A DNA stretch of 64,000 bases. Origin: Spirosoma sp. (lineage in GTDB: Bacteria > Bacteroidota > Bacteroidia > Cytophagales > Spirosomataceae). The stretch covers positions 711,648 to 775,647 of the forward strand of contig NZ_JAPLET010000022.1 in the NCBI RefSeq assembly GCF_026391055.1, given 5' to 3'. A model generated the notes under the pieces. That model searched no databases. It was not told where the DNA came from and worked only from the letters and a program-made list of their open reading frames with translations. Of this stretch, positions 35,890-42,537 are shown in pieces (within the stretch, counting starts at the first letter, position 1; each line of letters opens with the position of its first letter). A program made the translations under genes and the position numbers.

Positions 35890-35937
35890 ATAGTGATTTC
35901 TTAAGGAAAGTCTGACTGGCAAGTCGATAAAAAAAAA

Positions 35938-35969
35938 CGCCTTAGCCCTGAATGGTTCAGGCCAAGGCG
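35938..35969 (-). terminator. Terminator for the leftward lipoprotein gene
   Basis: CGCCTTAG-CCTGAA and TTCAGG-AAGGCG pair with small internal mismatches. On the minus strand the stem is followed by a run of eight T. Confidence 0.7.
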
Positions 35970-35989
35970 CAAGGATGTGATTTACTTAA

Positions 35990-36205
35990 TTAGCAGTGAC
36001 AATAGCTGCGGTCAACGTAAGTCTTATTGTTATTTGAATTAATGTAATAGCAACCTCCTTTGGGGCCCAGCATTAATGAATGGCCATTGTATTTACTGCC
36101 GGAACAGTCAATATCAACGGTAGAGATCATGTCATCGCTTTTGCTGCATGAATTAGCTAGTGACATTAGGCAAAGCAGACTTAGAAAGTAGACTGTTTTT
36201 TTCAC
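35990..36205 (-). CDS. Small prophage lipoprotein
   Basis: A 71-residue protein with signal and lipobox (MKKTVYFLSLLCLMSLANSC, Cys20). The mature ~50 residues contain six more Cys/Tyr-rich positions ('KGGCYYINSNNNKTYVDRSYCHC'), so disulfides are likely. It is transcribed against the early genes and has its own terminator, as a lysogenic conversion (moron) gene would. A superinfection or surface role is possible but unsupported. Confidence 0.65.
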   Translation of the reverse strand: MKKTVYFLSLLCLMSLANSCSKSDDMISTVDIDCSGSKYNGHSLMLGPKGGCYYINSNNNKTYVDRSYCHC

Positions 36206-36408
36206 GAAGGGATGTTTTAATTATTAACAAAATTTAGTTTACAACACTAAAATTAGTGACAACTACTTGTTAACAATTTTTGAATAACATCTTTTTGCAT
36301 GCTTTTTATTATGAGGTACATGTTATTAAAAGTCATGCTTAATACGGCGTATTTTTTTGGTGTAACCTTTAATCGTAGAGGCTGATGCCAAACTGGCTTG
36401 ATAGACAA

Positions 36409-36672
36409 CTAGTCAAATTTTAGAACCTCTATAGAGTCTATGTCATCACCATACAGGCTGATTATTTCAGAACCTGCGTAATCATCCTGTCTGGCATGAG
36501 TTTCATCGGCAAATTTTATGAATAAGCAACTTGATGGATTGGGCGTAAAACCGGGAGTAGAAGGCTGCACACCGCCAATGGCGTTTACCTGGCCAATTAT
36601 AGGGTCTGCGTATTCGGAGTCCTTAAGGGTGATTTTAAGAAACTCATTTTTGTAATCATTAAAGTTGATCAT
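36409..36672 (-). CDS. Phage protein, 87 residues, unknown function
   Basis: Starting at the ATG at 36672 ('MINFNDYKNEFLKITLKDSEYADPIIG'), an acidic protein with 'SLYGDDIDSIEVLKFD' at the end. It might be a small beta-barrel immunity or regulatory protein; no family recognised. Its start codon overlaps that of the divergent gene on the other strand by two bases. Confidence 0.55.
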   Translation of the reverse strand: MINFNDYKNEFLKITLKDSEYADPIIGQVNAIGGVQPSTPGFTPNPSSCLFIKFADETHARQDDYAGSEIISLYGDDIDSIEVLKFD

Positions 36673-36934
36673 GGCTAATTTGAATTTAGATTTATTGTTT
36701 CCGCCGGGCGCTCTCAAGCAGCTGCATAAAGCAGGATCAAGCCTTGAGCAGGCACTTATAAAAGCCGCCCTGGACTACGGGCAGAAACAGGAATTGGAGA
36801 TAGATAAAGAGGCTATTAATCAAGCCTATCAGTTTGAAAAAGAGGGCTTTATTACTTTCTCAGCCAGTGGCATTACGTTTCGTATTCGATTCGGAGCAGT
36901 CGAAATAGTTGATGAACCTGATGGGCAGTTATAA
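36671..36934 (+). CDS. Phage protein, 87 residues, unknown function
   Basis: 'MANLNLDLLFPPGALKQLHKAGSSLEQALIKAALDYGQ', a helical first half, then a beta hairpin ('ITFSASGITFRIRFGAVEIVDE'). No family recognised. The start at 36671 shares the sequence CATG with the leftward gene's start. The two are mutually exclusive for a ribosome only if on the same transcript, which they are not, but promoters must overlap the other gene. Confidence 0.6.
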   Translation: MANLNLDLLFPPGALKQLHKAGSSLEQALIKAALDYGQKQELEIDKEAINQAYQFEKEGFITFSASGITFRIRFGAVEIVDEPDGQL

Positions 36935-37042
36935 GAGGTAGTCGATTCGCAGCAGCATTATAAGACATTGCGGGGAGGGGGTTAAGTAAATTTTTGACTT
37001 GAACACTCAAACTTAACTCCCCTCCGCATAAATACACACACC

Positions 37043-37123
37043 ATGAGTATCTATCAGGACACCCTACAAAACGTACAAACCAGAATGAATGAAACGGCCC
37101 TACTAGGCAATCAAGCCGCTTAA
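37043..37123 (+). CDS. Possible 26-residue peptide
   Basis: A short frame 'MSIYQDTLQNVQTRMNETAL' plus six residues lies after an A-rich leader, 44 bases before the next small gene. It could be a leader peptide or chance. No ribosome-binding site decides it. Confidence 0.25.
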   Translation: MSIYQDTLQNVQTRMNETALLGNQAA

Positions 37124-37166
37124 CTCAGCATTACCAATACTTATATAACTATCAAACTTCTGTAAT

Positions 37167-37334
37167 ATGAACGCATCAGTACCCCCCCAGCAGACCCCTG
37201 CGGTAGTCGAGCAGCTTTTCGCTCAACTTCAGCAAGATTGTGGCGCATCAGCCATGGTAACATTCAAATCGCAAGGCTACCGCCACGCCCATAACATCGA
37301 CGCATCAGTTCACCCTCAAACGGCTCTGAACTGA
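37167..37334 (+). CDS. Small phage protein, 55 residues
   Basis: A short frame 'MNASVPPQQTPAVVEQLFAQ' continuing to a TGA that overlaps the ATG of the next gene (TGATG). This coupling supports both starts. No family recognised. Confidence 0.5.
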   Translation: MNASVPPQQTPAVVEQLFAQLQQDCGASAMVTFKSQGYRHAHNIDASVHPQTALN

Positions 37335-37744
37335 TGCTTACTTTTTTTGGTAAACCTGCCCTCAAAGCGGCCCAGTCTTTGACAGAACTACGCCATGTCG
37401 AGATCGAGACACTTTACGTCGCGGTCAGTTTGCATCCAGAAGGAAAAAAGTTACTGGCTACTCAACTGGAGCGCGACATCGATGGGAAATCACGAGGCTG
37501 GAATCCAGTGCCGTTTACCCTACTTCAACTGCAAAAATTTGACCAGTTGTTAAAGCGCAAACCTGAAAGTGACCTGGTAGATGACGTATTATTCACTCAT
37601 GAGGAACGCAAAGAACTGGCTATGTACGCAGTGCGCTATTTTGTGATGGCGCGGGATAGTGAGGATGTTGATAGGGCCACGGCCTATAAACTGTTGATTT
37701 CTTCCCTGTTGGAACTGTCAACCCTGATTAGACTACCCCTATGA
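37334..37744 (+). CDS. Phage protein, 136 residues, unknown function
   Basis: A mostly helical acidic protein ('MLTFFGKPALKAAQSLTELRHVEIETLYVAV' to 'LLISSLLELSTLIRLPL'). Its ATG overlaps the stop of the 55-residue frame before it. It is followed by a terminator and the structured RNA region. No family recognised. Confidence 0.6.
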   Translation: MLTFFGKPALKAAQSLTELRHVEIETLYVAVSLHPEGKKLLATQLERDIDGKSRGWNPVPFTLLQLQKFDQLLKRKPESDLVDDVLFTHEERKELAMYAVRYFVMARDSEDVDRATAYKLLISSLLELSTLIRLPL

Positions 37745-37808
37745 GCAACCCCACAGTTGAACGGTTTGGTGCCGATGGCATGACACCCATTACACATTGA
37801 GTAAAAAA

Positions 37809-37838
37809 ACAGCCCGCATTCAGACGAGGGCGGGCTGT
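37809..37838. terminator. Terminator after the early gene group
   Basis: ACAGCCCGC and GCGGGCTGT pair across a 12-base loop. An A7 tract before the stem gives a strong T7 on the minus strand. On the plus strand it is followed by TAAGTATAT. Confidence 0.65.
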
Positions 37839-37938
37839 AAGTATATCTATCAAAGTTCTGTGGGAGACCCAGCAGAGCTAGCAAAAGTAGAGAAAAGAGC
37901 TTATTAAAGATACTGGGAACGATGAAAGTCTCTCTCAG

Positions 37939-38004
37939 TACTCCCGAAAGGGAGTATGGTGTGGATAGAAGCGGTTCTACCGGGCTGGTCTCTGGCCTGG
38001 TAGA
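37939..38004 (+). ncRNA. Structured RNA segment upstream of the tRNA-like gene
   Basis: Two strong hairpins in 66 bases: TACTCCC-GAAA-GGGAGTA (37939-37956), a 7-bp stem capped by a GNRA tetraloop, and a 10-bp stem TCTACCGGGC/GCCTGGTAGA (37976-37985 with 37995-38004). They end three bases before the tRNA-like acceptor stem and may be part of one transcript with it. I know no named RNA family that fits. Confidence 0.45.
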
Positions 38005-38007
38005 CTT

Positions 38008-38110
38008 GGGGGATTAGTTCAGTGGAAGAGCAGTGAGAGGAATCGTGTGCTTAGGTTTTCACAGGCGATGACTAACTCTCATTAACGCAGGTTCGATTCC
38101 TGTATCTCCC
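38008..38110 (+). tRNA. tRNA-like gene with a 40-nt anticodon loop
   Basis: The body is canonical: acceptor GGGGGAT (38008-38014) with ATCTCCC (38104-38110); T8-A9; D stem GTTC/GAGC around AGTGGAA; A26; anticodon stem GTGAG (38033-38037) with CTCAT (38078-38082); variable TAAC; T stem GCAGG/CCTGT around TTCGATT. The anticodon loop is 40 bases instead of 7, and inside it ATCG-TGTG pairs with CACA-GG-CGAT. No normal anticodon can be read. CCA is not encoded, as usual in this phylum. It may be an intron-bearing, degenerate or specialised phage tRNA. Confidence 0.6.
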
Positions 38111-38277
38111 GCTATACTGGAAAATCCAGTAGGTTGAAAAGAAGGGTTTTGGAATGGGACAGGCCGGTGGCGCTGCTACCGGCTTATTTAAGGCTTATTT
38201 AAACCCATTTCATTTTTTTTAACGCCTTCACGGGCACCTAAACGGCTTTAGCCATCAACTCGACGATTATGCTCCCA
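38111..38277. other. Noncoding stretch with short hairpins
   Basis: TACTGG/CCAGTA (38115-38131) and GCCGGT/ACCGGC (38164-38184) form small stems, the second followed by a tandem copy of GGCTTATTTAA. One of them probably ends the RNA transcript. No gene. Confidence 0.4.
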
Positions 38278-38460
38278 TTAATCGCTTACCCCTACTATGT
38301 GCCGCCCTAAGTAGGCCAGCCCATCATATAACCCCCGGATGCCAAAGCTGAGTTGCAAATCAGCCTTGTGAGTGCCTACGCGCATCCCGTACCTGCCATA
38401 TCGCCGAAATTTTTTCAGCCATTGACGGGGAAAATTATGTCTTAGCCGCTGGGTCGGCAT
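38278..38460 (-). CDS. Possible 60-residue basic protein
   Basis: 'MPTQRLRHNFPRQWLKKFRRYG' continuing as a basic, aromatic-rich frame preceded by an A-tract. It could bind nucleic acid, but no family is recognised and it is isolated on the minus strand. Confidence 0.3.
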   Translation of the reverse strand: MPTQRLRHNFPRQWLKKFRRYGRYGMRVGTHKADLQLSFGIRGLYDGLAYLGRHIVGVSD

Positions 38461-38550
38461 TTTTTTAAGTGCAGTTTACTGTACTGTTAAGGCACTGAAA
38501 GTGCTACTCCCTTTTTAGGGAATTTGAGAGATGTTCAATGTTCTAAAATA

Positions 38551-38581
38551 TGTACACTGTGTACACTTGTACAATTGTACA
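38551..38581. promoter_or_regulatory. Fourfold TGTACA operator-like array
   Basis: The palindromic hexamer TGTACA occurs at 38551, 38560, 38568 and 38576, spaced 9, 8 and 8 bases, some 110 bases before the next gene. The adjacent bases hold CGAAAAA twice and CGCG twice (38583-38603), and near 38639-38662 a tandem ATGC-CCTAA repeat. It looks like a control region or a replication origin. Confidence 0.55.
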
Positions 38582-38690
38582 GTGCGCGAAAAATCGAAAA
38601 ACGCGAACCCTCACTCCTTACCCCCGCATTCGCTCAGAATGCCCCTAAATGCGCCTAACAGCGCCAACAACCCCCAAATAATCTACTGCG

Positions 38691-39419
38691 ATGGAAAACA
38701 GAAATAAGTCAGCCATGACCATTGGCCAAGTTGCGCAACAGCAGTTCAATCCCAACCTTCGGGAAGACACATTTAATCTCGAAACAAGCCCACAGACCCA
38801 ACTTCCCGAGGAAGGTCGCAATGGCACATTTATCAAGAATTTTGGCCGCTTTGAGCGGGCCGGAGCAACCTACCACTGGAAGATTTTTCGAGCTGGAAGA
38901 GAAAAGCTGATTGGCTATTCGAAGCCCCTGAACATGGCCGAAAAAGCCAATAAACAGGAGTTGTTATTGGATTGCGTACGGCGGCTGGTTCGAAATGGAT
39001 ACATTAAAGAAGGCATGCGGATTGAGTTTTACCGGGCCTTCCACGAGAGTGATGACGATCAGAGTGTTAAGATTTTCACCATGTACGGCACCCGGTATAT
39101 TCCTGAGCCTGTAATACTTACTGAATCATGGCTAATCGCTTTCCTGAAAAATGTGTACAGTCCCCCGGTTAGCTATTATAATCCGAGCGCCGGACTGTTT
39201 CCAACTGGCGGCAAGAATGAACCACCAGCCAATACAGCCATCATTCCTGATCCGGCTCACCAACTGTCAGCTAAAGACCCGTTCGATTTAGGGAGAAGTT
39301 TTAAAAATGAAGACGCGCTGATGAACTACATGCAGAAACTGCTCGACAATGGCGAGCCCAGGGGCCGTGTAGAGGAATATTACCGAATCAAGATTCAAGC
39401 ATTTCACTCTAGAACTTAA
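38691..39419 (+). CDS. Phage protein, 242 residues, unknown function
   Basis: A soluble protein: a variable N-terminus, a central domain ('FERAGATYHWKIFRAGREKLIGYSKPLN') and a Pro/Asn-rich linker before a helical C-terminus. It opens the second early gene series (38.7-41.1 kb), downstream of the TGTACA array. No family recognised. Confidence 0.65.
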   Translation: MENRNKSAMTIGQVAQQQFNPNLREDTFNLETSPQTQLPEEGRNGTFIKNFGRFERAGATYHWKIFRAGREKLIGYSKPLNMAEKANKQELLLDCVRRLVRNGYIKEGMRIEFYRAFHESDDDQSVKIFTMYGTRYIPEPVILTESWLIAFLKNVYSPPVSYYNPSAGLFPTGGKNEPPANTAIIPDPAHQLSAKDPFDLGRSFKNEDALMNYMQKLLDNGEPRGRVEEYYRIKIQAFHSRT

Positions 39420-39427
39420 TATAAACA

Positions 39428-39718
39428 ATGAACAATCAGTTCATTACAATCCTAGAATACGTTGCTCCCAGTTATCAACTAACTACGCTCAGTCTGCATC
39501 ATATTGTTAGTCTGCAACACACCAATCCAGCGACAACGGTAATTACACTGACCGATGGTCGAGTCCTGGAGGCCGCTCACACCCTTCAGGAAATTCACGA
39601 GCTAATAGCCGACAGGAGTCGCGTCGTACCGTCAGCCCTGAAGATTTTTGACATGGACCGTGCTACCATATTTTCAGAGGAAGAAAAGTCCCTACCTAAA
39701 AATATCACCCGTACCTAG
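39428..39718 (+). CDS. Phage protein, 96 residues, unknown function
   Basis: The first half, 'FITILEYVAPSYQLTTLSLHHIVSLQH' then 'VITLTDGRVLEAAHTLQEIHELI', looks like a small LytTR-like or Flp-type beta domain in miniature. No family assigned. It starts 8 bases after the previous stop. Confidence 0.55.
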   Translation: MNNQFITILEYVAPSYQLTTLSLHHIVSLQHTNPATTVITLTDGRVLEAAHTLQEIHELIADRSRVVPSALKIFDMDRATIFSEEEKSLPKNITRT

Positions 39719-39768
39719 CCATGCTGAGCAACGCCAAATTTGCATCCAAACGTTAATGCCTACCTACT

Positions 39769-40005
39769 ATGACACCGGATCTGAAACAAAAACTACTAAC
39801 GTCTGAAGCTGATGCTTTGCAGCGAGTCAATGGCTTTAAAAATGGGGGTACCATTCCCTGCGAATACACCCAGTGTACCTGCGCAGAGCGATGTCGGGTT
39901 AATGTACGAACCTTCAGTCTGATTGTGAAGCCTGATGTAAGCATTGAACTCGTCTGTTTCAACGGCATGCAGCACTTTGCTAAACTCACTAACATTGATC
40001 TGTAG
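39769..40005 (+). CDS. Small phage protein with a cysteine cluster
   Basis: A 78-residue protein with Cys31, Cys36, Cys38 and Cys42 ('PCEYTQCTCAERC'), a plausible zinc site, and an otherwise beta-like C-terminus. No family recognised. It is followed after 3 bases by the next gene. Confidence 0.55.
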   Translation: MTPDLKQKLLTSEADALQRVNGFKNGGTIPCEYTQCTCAERCRVNVRTFSLIVKPDVSIELVCFNGMQHFAKLTNIDL

Positions 40006-40008
40006 ACC

Positions 40009-40362
40009 ATGCTGCGCCTGAAGATTACCCCCCATGAATTTGCGGCTATGATCCACTTCATGCGTCAGGCTACTGAAGGGTACCGCCATAGACCCTTAAA
40101 AAGCCAGTCCGTCAAGGTACTGCTCATGGCGCAGTACTTAGCTAAATTGACTAATCACAAATTGACAGGTTGGCTCATTCGTCCGCGCAAGCCATACGCT
40201 CTGTCGATTCCGTTACCACTGGCCAGGGCGCTGCATCAAGACATGCAGGAGGCTTATCTAGGGGAATGGCAACAGGTTTTCTTAAACACACTCGACCGGG
40301 CTATCACCAATTACCGCGATCCGTTTACTCAGGCCCACACCGTTGGCGAGTTGATCCACTAA
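40009..40362 (+). CDS. Phage protein, 117 residues, unknown function
   Basis: A helical basic protein ('ITPHEFAAMIHFMRQATEGYRHRPLKSQSVKVLLMAQYLAKL' in outline, then 'SIPLPLARALHQDM'). No family recognised. Close packing with its neighbours indicates one operon. Confidence 0.6.
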   Translation: MLRLKITPHEFAAMIHFMRQATEGYRHRPLKSQSVKVLLMAQYLAKLTNHKLTGWLIRPRKPYALSIPLPLARALHQDMQEAYLGEWQQVFLNTLDRAITNYRDPFTQAHTVGELIH

Positions 40363-40391
40363 CGAGGCCTTGTTTAACTTTCAGCTAACTT

Positions 40392-40661
40392 ATGTGTACC
40401 TGCATTTCTATTCTGTCAAAGCCAGAAAGCTATACCCACCCAAAGGGCAAAAAAATTGTAAACGTCGAAACGCCCACCGCTTTGCGGTGGGATCAGCAGG
40501 CCAATACCCTGTCGGCCGTAACGGTATCAGAAGCCCTGGTTACTGTCGAGGGTCGAAAATCCAAAGAGAAATTCACGCTCGACCATACTTACTGCCCGTT
40601 TTGTGGTGAGAAGTATGGAGCCGATTTAACCTCTGCAAAAGATGAAAATCCTGCTGCTTGA
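40392..40661 (+). CDS. Small zinc-ribbon-like phage protein
   Basis: An 89-residue protein with Cys2/Cys4 at the N-terminus and 'YCPFCGEKYG' (Cys68, Cys71) near the C-terminus, the layout of a treble-clef or zinc ribbon that brings both ends together. An 8-bp hairpin (CCCACCGC/GCGGTGGG, 40469-40487) lies inside the coding sequence. The 3' end overlaps the next gene by 20 bases. Confidence 0.6.
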   Translation: MCTCISILSKPESYTHPKGKKIVNVETPTALRWDQQANTLSAVTVSEALVTVEGRKSKEKFTLDHTYCPFCGEKYGADLTSAKDENPAA

Positions 40662-41082
40662 CATCGACTACACAACGTTTCACGAGTCAACCCCCAGACC
40701 CTTTTTAAAAGAGTTTCTGGAGCGGGTTACTGGGCAGTACAATGTATATTTCTTTACAGCTGCTCGCCACCAACGAATAACGGAGGTTTGTCGAATTCTA
40801 TACCATCAACTGAAGCTGTCTGATGATATCGTACAGAAAATGAACCGCTACTCCCTAAGTCGTGACAACTGTCCAATGATCAGCCACAGAACGGATTTGG
40901 GTGGATACATTGACGTTAAATGCCTGCGGAAAGCTGCGGAGGTTCTTGGGGTTGATATCAGTGAAATTTTATTAATCGATGACGCTCCTATCTATGATAA
41001 TCCCGATCGGGACTATCGAATACAGGCCCCCGGCTTTTCAGGAAACCCTGAGGATAAATACTTATTGACACTGTTATTATAA
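40642..41082 (+). CDS. HAD-superfamily phosphatase-like protein (NIF/FCP1-like)
   Basis: A 146-residue protein. HAD motif I is 'LLLDIDYTTF' (Asp7, Asp9, Thr11), motif II could be the Thr in 'VYFFTAARHQR', and the acidic motif IV is 'ILLIDDAPIYDNPD'. The short cap-less fold resembles NIF/FCP1-type phosphatases. The substrate could be a nucleotide or polynucleotide 5'/3' end, as for phage end-healing enzymes, but there is no kinase or ligase nearby. It ends the operon before a terminator. Confidence 0.75.
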   Translation: MKILLLDIDYTTFHESTPRPFLKEFLERVTGQYNVYFFTAARHQRITEVCRILYHQLKLSDDIVQKMNRYSLSRDNCPMISHRTDLGGYIDVKCLRKAAEVLGVDISEILLIDDAPIYDNPDRDYRIQAPGFSGNPEDKYLLTLLL

Positions 41083-41193
41083 CAATAAAATTAAATTAGT
41101 AACTTAGAGTTTACATTTTTATTAATACGTTAACTTAACTTCTTTGTGGCTGTCCTAACCAACTAGTTAAAATACCGGCACCTTTACCCATCA

Positions 41194-41223
41194 AAAGACC
41201 ACCCGCGCCAACGGGTGGTCTTT
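41194..41223 (+). terminator. Terminator of the second early operon
   Basis: AAAGACCACCCG and CGGGTGGTCTTT form a perfect 12-bp stem with a 6-base loop, about 110 bases after the HAD gene. Confidence 0.8.
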
Positions 41224-41294
41224 ATAAAAATACGAAAAGGGGATTTGATGAACCCTGGTGCACTAAAGATACTGAATAACACCGTAACTTACTT

Positions 41295-41768
41295 ATGTTA
41301 AAGACACGTGTACCTGTTCGTGAACCTCATGTTCGCCAGTTTGTTGTTGCCCGTTTCGGTAACAATACCACCACCATCAATCTCAGCAAAAAATCCATGC
41401 TGGGTAGTTTAACCGAATTAGCCTGCGAAAAGGTTGGTTTCCGGCACGCCTTGCCCAAAACGACAATCGACGATTCGATTGCCATCACCCTGATCTACCC
41501 CAATTCACTGAAGAATCATTTTATTCACCCCCGCAAGGTGGATGTCTTCAGTAAGCTGCTGGCCTACCTGTTTAACCAGGCATTTCTGGAAGGTATTGAA
41601 ACGGCCATATCAGTAGGCATTTCCGATTACCAGGCCGTGGACATGTTCATGGACAGGTACGGGATCACGGAAGAAATGATTTCCTCGGATACGCTCCGCA
41701 AAAAATGGCGGGATCATCAGCGGGGGATGACCAAAAAAACTGAACGAATGCTCCAGGCCGCTGCCTGA
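41295..41768 (+). CDS. Phage protein, 157 residues, unknown function
   Basis: A soluble helical protein. The C-terminal third ('FMDRYGITEEMISSDTLRKKWRDH') looks like a helix-turn-helix with a basic recognition segment, so it may bind DNA; its separate position between two terminators, just before the late genes, would suit a late-gene activator. This is inference from position only. Confidence 0.55.
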   Translation: MLKTRVPVREPHVRQFVVARFGNNTTTINLSKKSMLGSLTELACEKVGFRHALPKTTIDDSIAITLIYPNSLKNHFIHPRKVDVFSKLLAYLFNQAFLEGIETAISVGISDYQAVDMFMDRYGITEEMISSDTLRKKWRDHQRGMTKKTERMLQAAA

Positions 41769-41861
41769 ACGAAAAAATAAAGTCGGGGTACTTACTCGTG
41801 CGTTTTGGAAGGTTCTCACCGATTTTTACTAGTTACTCACTCGTTTAACGAGTTGCTCACG

Positions 41862-41902
41862 GCCAAAAACCGCCTTCCTGGCTAGGGAAGGCGGTTTTTG
41901 GC
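41862..41902 (+). terminator. Strong terminator before the late genes
   Basis: GCCAAAAACCGCCTTCC and its complement form a perfect 17-bp stem with a 7-base loop. A and T tracts within the stem make it bidirectional. A smaller hairpin ACTCG/CGAGT (41838-41852) precedes it. Confidence 0.85.
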
Positions 41903-41962
41903 GTAAAAACAGCTGATTTTACGTCCTACCAATTGGCCGGATTTCGGGAGTACTTTGCAACC

Positions 41963-42535
41963 ATGACTCCCATTGATCGGACCCCTGACATTCCTGCATT
42001 ACCGAATCATGGCGGTCAAGCGAACGTGCCCGGGCTTCGGCGGCTATGGCTGATCGAAGCCCGGCATGTTTTAGCTGTGGTCGATCCCCGCACCGTGCCT
42101 GGCATCTTGGATGTTGGCTGGCACTTGCCCTCTCAGGGACTTAACCTAACCGAAGATGCTATTATTTATGACTGGCGCTTTCGGTCGAGGCAGGGTAGTT
42201 ATGAGGAGAAAACGACGATTACCGTTCAGGGTATCGTCTATGGGCAGTCAATAAAACTGGTAGTACCTAAAGATGCCCCCGAAACGACCCTGGCCTGTTA
42301 TCGTATGGGTCGGCGCAAGTGGCTGGCCATCTATCACGATTCGAACGGGCTGGTTCGGCTGGTCGGTACTCCCAACCAGCCGCTTCGGTTTGATCAGCAA
42401 CTAACCATTGGCGCCAACGAGCGCGTATTGACCTTTACAGGCGAGAGTAAGTTACCATCCCTATACATCACTGAAGCGGATGTACTGTATTTGAGTGCCC
42501 TGCTTGGCTTTGAGTCCGATTTTTCCCTCCTATAA
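41963..42535 (+). CDS. Phage structural protein, unknown function (190 residues)
   Basis: From the ATG at 41963, 'MTPIDRTPDIPALPNHGGQ' and then a beta-rich protein ('RRLWLIEARHVLAVVDPRTVPGI', 'EKTTITVQGIVYGQSIKLVVPKDAPE'). It ends two bases before the tail fibre gene and is clearly coupled to it. Such a protein may connect the fibre to the virion or act as a small baseplate protein. A TTG at 41933 would extend it by 10 residues. Confidence 0.65.
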   Translation: MTPIDRTPDIPALPNHGGQANVPGLRRLWLIEARHVLAVVDPRTVPGILDVGWHLPSQGLNLTEDAIIYDWRFRSRQGSYEEKTTITVQGIVYGQSIKLVVPKDAPETTLACYRMGRRKWLAIYHDSNGLVRLVGTPNQPLRFDQQLTIGANERVLTFTGESKLPSLYITEADVLYLSALLGFESDFSLL

Positions 42536-42537
42536 CT

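Noticed and set aside
38008-38110. tmRNA as an explanation for the tRNA-like gene
   Set aside because: It has a complete D stem and no tag-peptide frame or pseudoknots of the expected length; the whole is only 103 bases.
38008-38110. Long-variable-arm (Ser/Leu/Tyr) tRNA as an explanation
   Set aside because: No 5-bp anticodon stem with a 7-base loop can be formed directly after the D arm; the extra bases lie between the anticodon stem strands, not after them.
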